Source of the DNA: a virus
DNA length: 43,388 nucleotides
IMG/VR virus record: IMGVR_UViG_3300046009_006218
Coordinates: 1 to 43,388 of that record
Reading direction: 5' to 3' (one strand)
Positions 7,261-15,855 of the stretch are shown here, piece after piece. The stretch's first letter is position 1; the number at the start of each line of letters is the position of its first letter. Under the pieces are notes generated by a model. That model had not been told where the DNA came from, made no database searches, and saw only the letters and a program-made list of their open reading frames with translations. The position numbers and the translations under genes are program-made.

Positions 7261-8694
7261 TCAAGACCATTCGTCAAAGTTTTTGCGATAAAACTTTCCA
7301 TCCATTTTCTGTCTAAAGGTCTTGAATCCCTGCCCACCTCCATCAGGAAGTTCAATTTCATCGTCTTCATCTTTGTCCCCCATCTTTGAAATTCCCTTTT
7401 GTGCGGCGATATCAAGATCAAACAACTTCATCTTGCTGCGATCTACACCGATGACAAAACGGCGATAGGAGGATGGATCTCCATAGCGATTTTTCAATTG
7501 CTTTACCATCAATTGCCCAAGTTCCTCAAGTTCTTCGGTGGAAATCAGGGCAACCATGAAATCTGCGGTAGCGGGAAGACCAAACGATTCGCTCGTATTG
7601 GTAAGTTCGACATCGCTGTTAGAGAAACCCTCACGGTTCGTCTGCGTTGCCGTGAAAATCGGAACATCATACTTGACTGCCATGCCACGCAGTTCCTCTG
7701 CAATTGCCTTGACATAGGTGTAGGAGTTGACATTGGAATTTGCCTTGAAGCGACTAGATGCACAGATGTTCAGGTAGTCCACAAACACAATGTCGGGCTT
7801 AAAGTTCTTCTTGAGCCGCAGTTCATCAAGCAATGCCTCAAAGTGCATGGCATTTGCGGTAGCAGTCGGATACTCCTTGATAATCAACTTTGCTGTTGTC
7901 GATGACATAATTCGCTGCATCTTGCGAGTATAGATGTCCTTCGGCAACTTCTTCAAGTCATCCATCGTGATGTCCATGAGATTGGCATCAATTCTCTCTG
8001 CAATTCGCTCCTCTGCCATTTCGCAAGTGATGTAGAGAACATTGTTACCTGAGATCAGGCAGTTTGCTGCATGGTGGCACATGAACAGACTCTTGCCCAC
8101 GCCCGTACCCGCGAGGATGACATTCAGCGTCTTGCTCGGTACACCCCCTTGCGTAATCTTGTTCATGTACTCCAAGTCAAACGGCATCTTGCGTTCAATC
8201 TTGTGATAGAAGTCAAACCGCTCGTTGTAGTCATCAATGAAATCGTGACCAATATGAGTATCGAAGGATACTGCTAATGCATCGGAAAGTAGTTCAGGAA
8301 TGCAATTTTCCGTCTTGTTGCCCTTGCCATCAAAAATCTGAATTGATTCCATGATGGCATTGTAGACGGCTTTCTTACGACAGAATTTCTCCGTTGCATC
8401 CAATAGCCACTCGGTATCAGGCTTGTCGAACTCCTTGAGTTCTTCTACCAGTTGCTTGCCTTGCTTGTATTCTTCTTCCGAAAGACCATCCCTATTGGAT
8501 AGATCAATCAGAATGGACTCTATGGTTGGACGCTTGTTGTATTTGGTGAAGAAATCCTTCACGGTCTCAAATACAACCCTGTCATTACGCTCGGCAAAGT
8601 AATCAGCCTTGATGAAAGGCAAAGTCCTCCGCGCATATTCATCATCGTGAACAAGCGAACGGAGGACTAGTGCTTCAATACGGTCGTTTGGCAT
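7261..8694 (-). CDS. 41: Replicative DNA helicase, T4 gp41/DnaB family
   Basis: This 477-residue protein matches T4 gp41 in length and layout. It unwinds DNA ahead of the phage replisome as a ring-shaped hexamer driven by NTP. An N-terminal helical domain (to about 170) is followed by a RecA-like motor with Walker A AGTGVGKS at 195-202, ITCEMAEERIAERI at 222-235 and the Walker B strand DIVFVDYLN at 301-309. FTATQTNREG gives the sensor region. It is the last core replication gene in this window. T4 order puts it after uvsX, and here about 10 kb of glycan genes separates the two. There is no clear ribosome-binding site before its ATG. Confidence 0.95.
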   Translation of the reverse strand: MPNDRIEALVLRSLVHDDEYARRTLPFIKADYFAERNDRVVFETVKDFFTKYNKRPTIESILIDLSNRDGLSEEEYKQGKQLVEELKEFDKPDTEWLLDATEKFCRKKAVYNAIMESIQIFDGKGNKTENCIPELLSDALAVSFDTHIGHDFIDDYNERFDFYHKIERKMPFDLEYMNKITQGGVPSKTLNVILAGTGVGKSLFMCHHAANCLISGNNVLYITCEMAEERIAERIDANLMDITMDDLKKLPKDIYTRKMQRIMSSTTAKLIIKEYPTATANAMHFEALLDELRLKKNFKPDIVFVDYLNICASSRFKANSNVNSYTYVKAIAEELRGMAVKYDVPIFTATQTNREGFSNSDVELTNTSESFGLPATADFMVALISTEELEELGQLMVKQLKNRYGDPSSYRRFVIGVDRSKMKLFDLDIAAQKGISKMGDKDEDDEIELPDGGGQGFKTFRQKMDGKFYRKNFDEWS

Positions 8695-8731
8695 TCAGGA
8701 GATTATAGCCCGAAACAAACAGATGTCAACA

Positions 8732-9337
8732 TCAGATATCAACAGTCCAACAATTTTCATACATTTCCGCAGTTACTTTATCCGTTTTGTATTTTACAAG
8801 TCCTCTGAATTTAACTCTATCTCCAAATCTTTCGTCTACTGCTTTTTTGACTCCATTGTCTCCCCAATAGTAATCGTGTCCTGCCATAATTCCACCCTTT
8901 TTGATCTTCGGCAACCAAGCCTCTATGTCTTCTTTCACGCATTCATATGAATGGCAAGCATCTATAAACACGATATCCACCGAATTATCCTTGAATTCCT
9001 TTGCGCCTTCTACGGATGTTTTTCGTATGGGAGCGACTACGGATGAAACCTTTTGTGTATTGGTTACAAACAAAGGATACAGCCTGTTTGTTTTGATGTA
9101 AGGATCATCGGAGTGTTCCGGAGAACCTTCCCAAGTGTCTATAGCATAGCACTTGATGTTTTTCCCTGAATTTATGATTTCAACTCCCAAAAAAGCCGTG
9201 CTTTTACCCTTCCAAGAGCCAACTTCCACAAATACAGAACCATCCTTCATTGTTTCCACGAATTCCGAATAAAGTTTTGGAAATGTAAACCATCCTTCAG
9301 GCGATTCGCCTACAGTTGTAGTCCAATAGTGTTCCAT
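8732..9337 (-). CDS. SAM-dependent methyltransferase (class I)
   Basis: This 201-residue Rossmann-fold methyltransferase resembles the Methyltransf_24 group. FVEVGSWKGKST is the SAM-binding motif I, AIDTWEGSPEHSDD carries the acidic residue that would hold the ribose, and VDIVFIDACHSYECVKEDIEAWLPKIKKGGIMAGHDY matches motifs IV to VI. The start was set at the ATG three bases after the upstream epimerase stop, with AAAGG before it; a longer in-frame extension runs into the epimerase gene. It is the last gene of the glycan island, so it likely methylates a sugar or glycan. Confidence 0.85.
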   Translation of the reverse strand: MEHYWTTTVGESPEGWFTFPKLYSEFVETMKDGSVFVEVGSWKGKSTAFLGVEIINSGKNIKCYAIDTWEGSPEHSDDPYIKTNRLYPLFVTNTQKVSSVVAPIRKTSVEGAKEFKDNSVDIVFIDACHSYECVKEDIEAWLPKIKKGGIMAGHDYYWGDNGVKKAVDERFGDRVKFRGLVKYKTDKVTAEMYENCWTVDI

Positions 9338-9339
9338 AA

Positions 9340-10251
9340 TCAAACCTTTCTTTCTTTTGCTATCCAATCTTTTACGCTTATACGAGCAGTCCAACCCAAC
9401 TCTGTATTTGCTTTTTTTGTATTGGCAAGACTAACTCTTGATTCTGCCGGTCTGCATGGTATGTATGAAGTTTTGCCATCCATGAATTTGGCAATTTCGT
9501 TTATTGAATGATTTTTACCAGTTCCTATGTTGTAAATCTGACCCCATTGGTAATTTCTATCAGCAGGAACAAATGTTCCTGCGCGAATATTTGCATCAAC
9601 AACATCGCCAACATATGTAAAATCCCTCCTCTGCTCACCATCTCCCACAATTGTCATTGGCTCTCCTGCGGCAATTTGACGAAGAAAAATACCAATCACA
9701 GGAGCGTATTGTCCGCGCAGAGGCTGACGCTCTCCATACACATTGAAGTAACGGAATGTCACGGTTTCCATACCGTAGAGCCGTGCATACATCCTGCAAA
9801 TCTCTTCACCCGCTACCTTGCTGACCGAGTATGGATTCAGGCAATCGGTAGGCATGGTTTCATTCAATGGCGGTGTATTGACCAAACCATACGCAGCAGA
9901 TGTGGAAGAATAGACTACTCGTTTTACGCCACAAGAACGAGCGCATTCAAGAACTGTTGCAGTACCGATCATATTGTTCTCAAATGCCTTCAGAGGATCC
10001 TCAATTGTCGGCTGAATACGGGCTTCGGCTGCGAGATGAAATACTGCATCCTGACCTTCGTAGAGTTTGCGAACCATTACATAGTCACGAACATCGTACT
10101 TGTAATTATGAGCCTGCGGATTCCAAAAGAACTGTTCATTTGAATCTGCCGACTCGTTATCTATTACGGTAACTTCATGACCTTCCGCTATCAGTCGGTC
10201 AACTAAATTGGATCCTATGAATCCTGCTCCACCAGTTATTAATGTACGCAC
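9340..10251 (-). CDS. NAD-dependent sugar epimerase, UDP-glucose 4-epimerase-like
   Basis: This is a 303-residue extended short-chain dehydrogenase. TGGAGFIGSN at residues 6-15 is the NAD-binding glycine motif, SSTSAAYG the catalytic Ser/Thr region, and YSVSK the Tyr-xxx-Lys pair. The FRYFNVYGERQ and RRDFTYVGDVV motifs are typical of NDP-sugar 4-epimerases such as GalE or WbpP. It would interconvert NDP-hexoses or NDP-uronic acids for the neighbouring glycosyltransferases. It ends three bases before the methyltransferase start. The exact sugar cannot be told from sequence. Confidence 0.9.
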   Translation of the reverse strand: MRTLITGGAGFIGSNLVDRLIAEGHEVTVIDNESADSNEQFFWNPQAHNYKYDVRDYVMVRKLYEGQDAVFHLAAEARIQPTIEDPLKAFENNMIGTATVLECARSCGVKRVVYSSTSAAYGLVNTPPLNETMPTDCLNPYSVSKVAGEEICRMYARLYGMETVTFRYFNVYGERQPLRGQYAPVIGIFLRQIAAGEPMTIVGDGEQRRDFTYVGDVVDANIRAGTFVPADRNYQWGQIYNIGTGKNHSINEIAKFMDGKTSYIPCRPAESRVSLANTKKANTELGWTARISVKDWIAKERKV

Positions 10252-10265
10252 AGTTTTCCTTTAGT

Positions 10266-11243
10266 TTAAGAGTGGCTTAACCATTCTCTATTAGAGAGAT
10301 ACCAACCTATTGTTTCTTCCAATCGTTCTTCAAACGAACGCATTTGATGCCATCCGAGTTCCTTCATTTTTGTTCCGTCCATCGCGTGTCTGATTCCATG
10401 TCCCGAGTGACTTGTTGTGCAATCTACTATGTCACACATCGCCTCTTTGCCCATAATAGAAGAAATCTTGTCTACGAGTTGAAGATTGTCTATTTCCTTG
10501 TCTCCCACGACATGATATCTCTCTCCATTTATTCCATCCCTGATGATCTTGTCAACAGCGAGACATACTTCCTTTGCGTGAATATAGCATCTACTGCTAG
10601 ACCTTTTTGTCTTTACCGAACCGTGAACTTGTATCATTTCTCTATTCAAAATCTTTCGAATCGTAGATGGTATAAACTTCCCCGAAGGCTGTCTTTCCCC
10701 GAAGATATTCATGCACCTTGCTATCTTTATGGGAACCCCGTAAGTACTGTGGTATGAGATGCAAAGTTCTTCTGCTCCTGCCTTTGTTGCCGCATATGGA
10801 TTCTTTGGGTGATATGAATCTTCTTCTCTATGGGGACGATTATTTATGACCGGTCCAAACACCTCATCGGAAGAAAAATACACAAACGAATGAAGAGTTT
10901 TGATACTCTTTGCATAGTTTAGTAGGTTGCAGGTTCCAACAACATTCGTTATTACTGTGTTTAATGGATTCTGTATGGAAGGAAGAACATGACTCTCCCC
11001 ACCCATATGTAAAATCAGATCAACCGATTCTTTCAAAAGTTCTTGATCCAACGGAGTCGATATGTCATGCTTGATGAATCGCAATCTATTGGGTTCTTTG
11101 TAAAATGAATCCAACGATTCTATGCGATGCTTGTTGCCTGTAATGTTCAATGCGATTACTTCAAGATTAGTTGTTGAAAGAATGTGGTCAATCATGTGAT
11201 GACCCAAAAACCCATTCCCTCCCGTTATGAGTACCTTGTTCAT
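10266..11243 (-). CDS. NDP-sugar dehydratase/epimerase (extended SDR)
   Basis: This is a 325-residue extended SDR with TGGNGFLGHH at residues 7-16, YFSSDEVFGP (the Thr of the dTDP-glucose dehydratase STDEVYG replaced by Ser) and YAATKAGAEEL carrying the Tyr-xxx-Lys pair. CMNIFGERQPSGKFIPSTI is close to the RmlB family. It probably acts on an NDP-hexose to give a 4-keto-6-deoxy intermediate or a related reaction. Its start overlaps the stop of the C-methyltransferase gene. It differs clearly from the two other SDR enzymes in the island, so the three probably take distinct steps. Confidence 0.85.
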   Translation of the reverse strand: MNKVLITGGNGFLGHHMIDHILSTTNLEVIALNITGNKHRIESLDSFYKEPNRLRFIKHDISTPLDQELLKESVDLILHMGGESHVLPSIQNPLNTVITNVVGTCNLLNYAKSIKTLHSFVYFSSDEVFGPVINNRPHREEDSYHPKNPYAATKAGAEELCISYHSTYGVPIKIARCMNIFGERQPSGKFIPSTIRKILNREMIQVHGSVKTKRSSSRCYIHAKEVCLAVDKIIRDGINGERYHVVGDKEIDNLQLVDKISSIMGKEAMCDIVDCTTSHSGHGIRHAMDGTKMKELGWHQMRSFEERLEETIGWYLSNREWLSHS

Positions 11244-12478
11244 ACTGTAGTGCCTTCTTGTTTAACGACTTCTTCTATTTTTGTCGTTGGAAAATAGGAA
11301 TATGTTCTCCACGATGAATGCTTGGTTACATGAATTGACAACTTTTTTCTGATTTCGCTGTAGAATGTCCAAGCCAACGGTACGAACAATACCTTTGTAT
11401 TGATTTGCATAATACGACTAATATCTACTATAGGTATATTCGTGCCAGGAGTATACATCCCTAGTTTTTGGGGATTTTCGTCAACAATAAAGTCCATATG
11501 AACTTTGCTTGCATTCAAGAAGGTATTGCCTTTTGCAGCAGCACCATAACCAACAACTGCACATTTTTCGTGGCTTTGATATTGGCTTATCGCTCTTGAA
11601 AAATCATGAATCATCTTTCTTACGGAGTCTGAATAGTTGTCATAACGCTCTACAGAATATCTACCATATGCGGCTTCCCTCTCCATACTTTTTGTTACAC
11701 TATCATCTGATATTCCCGATGTCCCCAAAACAAACAAATACGATTCCCCATAAATTGGTACACGATCTACTGATAAGAGAACCATTCCTGTTCTCTTACA
11801 CAATTCAACCATAGATTTGGTCGAAAAATAGGATATGTGTTCATGATAGATGTTATCAAACTGATTGCTGTCTATCATGTCCGCTTGTGAAGTCTGTACA
11901 TAAAGTTTGGTTTTCCTACCCATAACCGACTTACAAGCATTTAAAAAATGCACCATGTCATCGTGATGTGCCAGAACATTTTGTGCCACTATGACATCAT
12001 ATTCCTTTACCCCAAATCGAGATAAAGTTTCTTCACTTATGGAAGCGTGTTCAACTCTGTCGGCAAATACCAACTTATCGCTGACTACGGGGTCCACAGT
12101 AAAGATACTCCATCCCTTCTTTTTCAGCGACATGATTTGCGAACCATCATTGCATTGTGGATACAAGGACAAAACTAATGCAATTCCTTTTCTTCCAAAA
12201 TCTGCTTCAATCTTGTCCGAAAACCAGTCTGAATACTCTAGAATTGTTTTAGATACATTCTTGCTTGTCGCGCAAGCAGAAAACATTCGAGTCTTGTCAA
12301 CAGAGATGCTTAACTGTGAATGAAAACAGTCCACACACAGATTGAGTCTCAACGGATAGTAGCATATTCTTCTGTCGTTTCTGTGGAAATCGTTTGCCCA
12401 AGGTTGTTGACCAAGGTCCAAAACTTCCTTTAGATTTGATGAGCCGCAGCAAAGACAGGATTTGATTTCCGTAAACAT
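11240..12478 (-). CDS. Sugar C-methyltransferase (TylCIII/NovU type)
   Basis: This 412-residue protein shows the three-part layout of NDP-sugar C-methyltransferases. The N-terminal zinc domain has C8-xx-C11 and C48-xx-C51 with LKEVLDLGQQPWANDF. A central SAM-binding domain contains YDVIVAQNVLAHHDD and YHEHISYFS. The C-terminal domain has VVGYGAAAKGNTFLNA and FIVDENPQKLGMYTPGTNIPI. In deoxysugar pathways such enzymes add a branch methyl to a 4-keto-6-deoxy sugar. The start was set at the ATG nine bases after the stop of the dehydratase; longer forms overlap that gene. Together with the RmlB-like gene it implies a branched deoxysugar. Confidence 0.9.
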   Translation of the reverse strand: MFTEIKSCLCCGSSNLKEVLDLGQQPWANDFHRNDRRICYYPLRLNLCVDCFHSQLSISVDKTRMFSACATSKNVSKTILEYSDWFSDKIEADFGRKGIALVLSLYPQCNDGSQIMSLKKKGWSIFTVDPVVSDKLVFADRVEHASISEETLSRFGVKEYDVIVAQNVLAHHDDMVHFLNACKSVMGRKTKLYVQTSQADMIDSNQFDNIYHEHISYFSTKSMVELCKRTGMVLLSVDRVPIYGESYLFVLGTSGISDDSVTKSMEREAAYGRYSVERYDNYSDSVRKMIHDFSRAISQYQSHEKCAVVGYGAAAKGNTFLNASKVHMDFIVDENPQKLGMYTPGTNIPIVDISRIMQINTKVLFVPLAWTFYSEIRKKLSIHVTKHSSWRTYSYFPTTKIEEVVKQEGTTV

Positions 12479-12486
12479 ATCATTAC

Positions 12487-13386
12487 TCAAGACTTCATCC
12501 AATTCGTGAATATGCCATCCGTGTGTTTGGGGTTCCATCCCTTCTTGTTGATCTTCTCGGTATTTACCGAATAGCGAAGGTCTTGTCCCCATCTGTTCTC
12601 TACAAACTGTATGAGATCCTCGTTTCTTTTAGTTTCGCGCAACAACTGCTTAACTACATCAAGGTTTGTCATGTAATTGTTGGCACCGATGTTGTACACA
12701 TCGTTTTTTACGCCATTCTTCAGTAAATAGTAAATGGCATCAACATTGTCTTTGACATAAATCCAATCTCTTACATAACTGCCGTCGCCATGCAGAGGAA
12801 TGTTTTTGTTCTGCAATATGCAGTTGATCGTTTTTGGTATCAGTTTTTCTTCGTACTGTCTCTCTCCATAGTTATTTGAACTTCTTGTCAGTAAATAGTC
12901 CATCTTGTATGTCCTATGATAAGACAGTACTAGCATTTCGGCTGCTGCTTTGGAAGCAGAATAGGGATTACTTGGCTGTAGTTTGTCTTGCTCTGTGAAC
13001 TTCCCATCTAGCCTGTCCCCATATACCTCATCTGTGCTTATCTGTACAAACAAAGGTCTCTCGTATTCTCGTTTACCCCGTATGAGTTCAAGAAGAGTAT
13101 GAACTCCAATAATATTGCTGTGTATGAACGGCTTACTATCGTTGATCGAATTGTCAACATGAGTCTCTGCTGCAAAGTTTACGACCGCATCACACGCAGG
13201 CAAATGGGTAATTTCACATATGTCCTTGCGAATTAGTGTATAATTACGATTGCCGTCAAACGGTAGGTTTTCTTTGGCACAATAGGTCATCGAATCAAAA
13301 TCAATAATCGTGTCTCCTTCAGCCAATGCTTTTTCTACAAAGTGACTGCCAATAAATCCTCTTCCGCCAGTAACTATCAGATTCAT
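12487..13386 (-). CDS. dTDP-glucose 4,6-dehydratase-like enzyme (RmlB type)
   Basis: This 299-residue extended SDR has TGGRGFIGSH at residues 6-15, NFAAETHVDNSI, QISTDEVYG (the catalytic Thr-Asp-Glu), YSASKAAAEM with the Tyr-xxx-Lys pair, and SNNYGERQYEEKLIP. These are hallmark RmlB motifs. It would convert an NDP-glucose to the 4-keto-6-deoxy sugar, the substrate of the downstream C-methyltransferase. It is shorter than cellular RmlB (about 350 residues). The ribosome-binding site AGGAGATAACC precedes ATG. No RmlA, RmlC or RmlD is in the window, so the precursor probably comes from the host. Confidence 0.9.
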   Translation of the reverse strand: MNLIVTGGRGFIGSHFVEKALAEGDTIIDFDSMTYCAKENLPFDGNRNYTLIRKDICEITHLPACDAVVNFAAETHVDNSINDSKPFIHSNIIGVHTLLELIRGKREYERPLFVQISTDEVYGDRLDGKFTEQDKLQPSNPYSASKAAAEMLVLSYHRTYKMDYLLTRSSNNYGERQYEEKLIPKTINCILQNKNIPLHGDGSYVRDWIYVKDNVDAIYYLLKNGVKNDVYNIGANNYMTNLDVVKQLLRETKRNEDLIQFVENRWGQDLRYSVNTEKINKKGWNPKHTDGIFTNWMKS

Positions 13387-13388
13387 GG

Positions 13389-14126
13389 TTATCTCCTATT
13401 GCTCCCCATAAACATATTGTGAACGATGTAATGCGGATTTTCGTCTTTGGAATGCAAGAAATAGTAGTGATAGCAAGATGGATCGAACCAGTTTGTGGTC
13501 TCCATCATTCTATCGTAGGTAATGTCTATTCGAGGGGCAACTGTTATGTCTTGCCTTAAAACCATTCCAAGAAGCACATCATCGTATTGTCCTGTGTTTC
13601 TTTGATAGTCGATTATCTCTCTACCATTCTGAAGCAACAAATCTGTTATATCTTTTGACATGGTAAAGCAAGCCCCACTAGGATATTTGCAACCATTGTA
13701 CTGGTTTTCCTGTGCATAGACTAACTTACTTTTGGGCAAGAGGTTCAGAGATTCGTCCAGCACATTGAGATTCACATAACTTCCGCTATTTGGTCTTACG
13801 AAGTATTCCCAATCGTACCGACATTTCAATGCATTCATTGCAAGAATACATTTGAACAAAAGATGCTTTGTTCCATCGGGGACATCGACAGTTACTGTTC
13901 TTGTTAACTCATTGACTACAATGGAAGAATTGTACAGTTCGTCAGTTGTCTTGGACAGCCTGTGTTCTTCTGACTCATCTTTTGGATTGCCTCTTACGAA
14001 AAAAACCCTTGTATCTTCACCATAGCAACTTGGGTTCGCCCATGTTTCTCGACATGAGATTTCTTGTCTATCGTATAGGGCATCTCCTCCCGCCAAAACC
14101 AAAATCAATTTCTTCAATTTGATCAT
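13389..14126 (-). CDS. GT31-like glycosyltransferase candidate
   Basis: This is a 245-residue protein. KKLILVLAGG opens a GT-A-like fold, and CRETWA at residues 25-30 matches the R-x-T-W motif of the GT31 beta-1,3-galactosyltransferases. Where GT31 enzymes have the DDD metal motif, this one reads VRPNSGSYVNLNVL, so the usual aspartates are missing. YPSGACFTMSKDI parallels the conserved GxGYV-x-S region, and YDDVLLGMVL parallels EDV-x-xG. The start is the ATG overlapping the upstream stop (ATGA). It may be a divergent, metal-independent transferase; the exact family is uncertain. Confidence 0.6.
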   Translation of the reverse strand: MIKLKKLILVLAGGDALYDRQEISCRETWANPSCYGEDTRVFFVRGNPKDESEEHRLSKTTDELYNSSIVVNELTRTVTVDVPDGTKHLLFKCILAMNALKCRYDWEYFVRPNSGSYVNLNVLDESLNLLPKSKLVYAQENQYNGCKYPSGACFTMSKDITDLLLQNGREIIDYQRNTGQYDDVLLGMVLRQDITVAPRIDITYDRMMETTNWFDPSCYHYYFLHSKDENPHYIVHNMFMGSNRR

Positions 14127-14950
14127 GTATACTCTCTCAAGGTATTTGCAATTTCTGTTTTCCACCAAGACATTTTCAGAGGACCGATGTCGAAGTCCTG
14201 TTCTCTGTCAAACCGATCAAGACTACTGTTCAGTAGAGTTTCGGTAACTTGATCCCACGATTCTACAAACAAAATAGGAAGTTTCTCGTAGTATCTAGTA
14301 TTGCTATCGCGCTTCACAATAGGGATTCTGCCAAGATAAAGCGTTTCCCAAAGACGATGAGTGTCTATTCCATTTCCTCTTGGACACAGAACATAGTGAT
14401 GATTTATCACATCGGTTAACCATGTTCCATACTGTGCTTGCGGTGCAGAATCAATGCACCTATCCGTGCAGACAGAAGAAGAAACATTCCGTGTAACCGT
14501 TTGCCATGCTCCTTCTCTCTCCGATCTGTTGGTGGAGAAACTGTAATTCAGGTAAAGCAGTTTTGAAGGACTGGTTGGATGATCTATCTCCTTGTCTATT
14601 ACTTCCTTCAGTCTTCTTCTTTTTTCAAGTTCTGGAAAGTTCTTGTCGTTTTCAAGACCAATTGGAATAGACTGCACCAACGGGTCTTGTCTGCATTCGA
14701 TGTTTTGCCCAAACCACTTCTTCAGGTTTGGTATTGTCTTTGCGTAGTTTAGCAATGCATCGTTTACGGGAAGATCGCCGTTATGAGTCACCAGCACAAA
14801 GGGCTTTCTGATGAATCTGCCTACTGTGTGCAGAAAATGAGGGGCATGATCTATCTTTGAATAGAATACGGAAGGAATTTCTTTAAGATCAGTTTCGAAC
14901 AGTTCACCCCGAATGAAATCATCGGAAGATATTGAATAGACAGAACGCAT
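14123..14950 (-). CDS. Exostosin-like glycosyltransferase (GT47-type)
   Basis: This is a 275-residue protein with an exostosin-type C-terminal half: YVLCPRGNGIDTHRLWETLYLGRIPIVKRD at 186-215 followed by LPILFVESWDQVTE. This motif binds the nucleotide sugar in GT-B transferases of this class. LVTHNGDLPVND lies in the N-terminal half. No signal or membrane segment is visible, so it acts in the cytoplasm. An ATG at 14950 overlaps the upstream stop (TGATG); a GTG one codon earlier is also possible. It belongs to the run of overlapping glycosyltransferase genes. Confidence 0.75.
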   Translation of the reverse strand: MRSVYSISSDDFIRGELFETDLKEIPSVFYSKIDHAPHFLHTVGRFIRKPFVLVTHNGDLPVNDALLNYAKTIPNLKKWFGQNIECRQDPLVQSIPIGLENDKNFPELEKRRRLKEVIDKEIDHPTSPSKLLYLNYSFSTNRSEREGAWQTVTRNVSSSVCTDRCIDSAPQAQYGTWLTDVINHHYVLCPRGNGIDTHRLWETLYLGRIPIVKRDSNTRYYEKLPILFVESWDQVTETLLNSSLDRFDREQDFDIGPLKMSWWKTEIANTLREYT

Positions 14951-15855
14951 CACATCAATTCCTTCAACTTCTTGTTGTGGACATGGATGCTCAAAATCTT
15001 GGTTAAAGAACCATTAGTAACATCCAATACTCCAATATACTTTCTCATGTCTTTGTCCATCTGTTGCGTAAATCGGTATCTTCCTTCACGCAGTCTGTTG
15101 TGTATGTAATGATGAGGAAAGAGACAACCAGGAGGATTTCCATTATCACAGCCCAACAAATGCTGACCTATACTTGAAGGATCAAACACTCCACCTATGT
15201 TCTGTGCATTTTGAGAAAACTCTCCATCTACCCATATGGGCAGAATGTCTACAAAATCCTTACCTTGCTCCCTGCTTATGATGCTCCAAAGATCCATATC
15301 CAATAGCCATCTTCCTCGTTCTGTATTCATAAGACTCCAGATGTTGTCAACTATTTCCTTCATGGAATCAGAATCTTTGAGATAGCACATACCCAGAACC
15401 ATCTTTTCCTTTGAATCCGGAGTTACTGCTGTTCTCTTATAGAGTGTCGAAAGAATTGACCCCACCGAATTCAAGTCGCAATAGACAAGAACATCGTTAT
15501 CAAAAGTAAACACATCGGTCAGCCCATATTTTGCCATCAATGCCTCTATGTAAAATGGGCGAAGTCCACACGCTCTTGCAGAGGGGTTTACATCTTCCTT
15601 GAAATACGAAGTTGACAATACATCATATCTTGGAGCAAGATTTTCCAAGAGTTCATGCTTTACCTCATACTTCTCAAACTTTTCCTTATCTGTTATTTCA
15701 TGATCATCCGTAATCATATAAATCGGGATATTGGGATTCCATCTTCGTATCTGCTCTATGCAAAGCCAGATGTGGCTTTCCCATGCATCATAGTACTGAC
15801 CTGTTCTTGGATTCCTGCTCTTTGAGCCGGTTTGATAAAGAATGACATTAGCCAT
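14950..15855 (-). CDS. Putative GT-A glycosyltransferase
   Basis: This is a 301-residue protein with a GT-A-like start (NVILYQTGSKSRN) and a metal-binding DxD-type motif FTFDNDVLVY at residues 116-125. This is preceded by ARACGLRPFYIEALMAKYGLTDV, which is the usual helix before the DxD strand. FPHHYIHNRL in the C-terminal part may hold the second metal ligand histidine. No exact family is recognised. It overlaps its neighbours on both sides by a few bases, so it belongs to the same transcription unit of glycan genes. Confidence 0.7.
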   Translation of the reverse strand: MANVILYQTGSKSRNPRTGQYYDAWESHIWLCIEQIRRWNPNIPIYMITDDHEITDKEKFEKYEVKHELLENLAPRYDVLSTSYFKEDVNPSARACGLRPFYIEALMAKYGLTDVFTFDNDVLVYCDLNSVGSILSTLYKRTAVTPDSKEKMVLGMCYLKDSDSMKEIVDNIWSLMNTERGRWLLDMDLWSIISREQGKDFVDILPIWVDGEFSQNAQNIGGVFDPSSIGQHLLGCDNGNPPGCLFPHHYIHNRLREGRYRFTQQMDKDMRKYIGVLDVTNGSLTKILSIHVHNKKLKELM

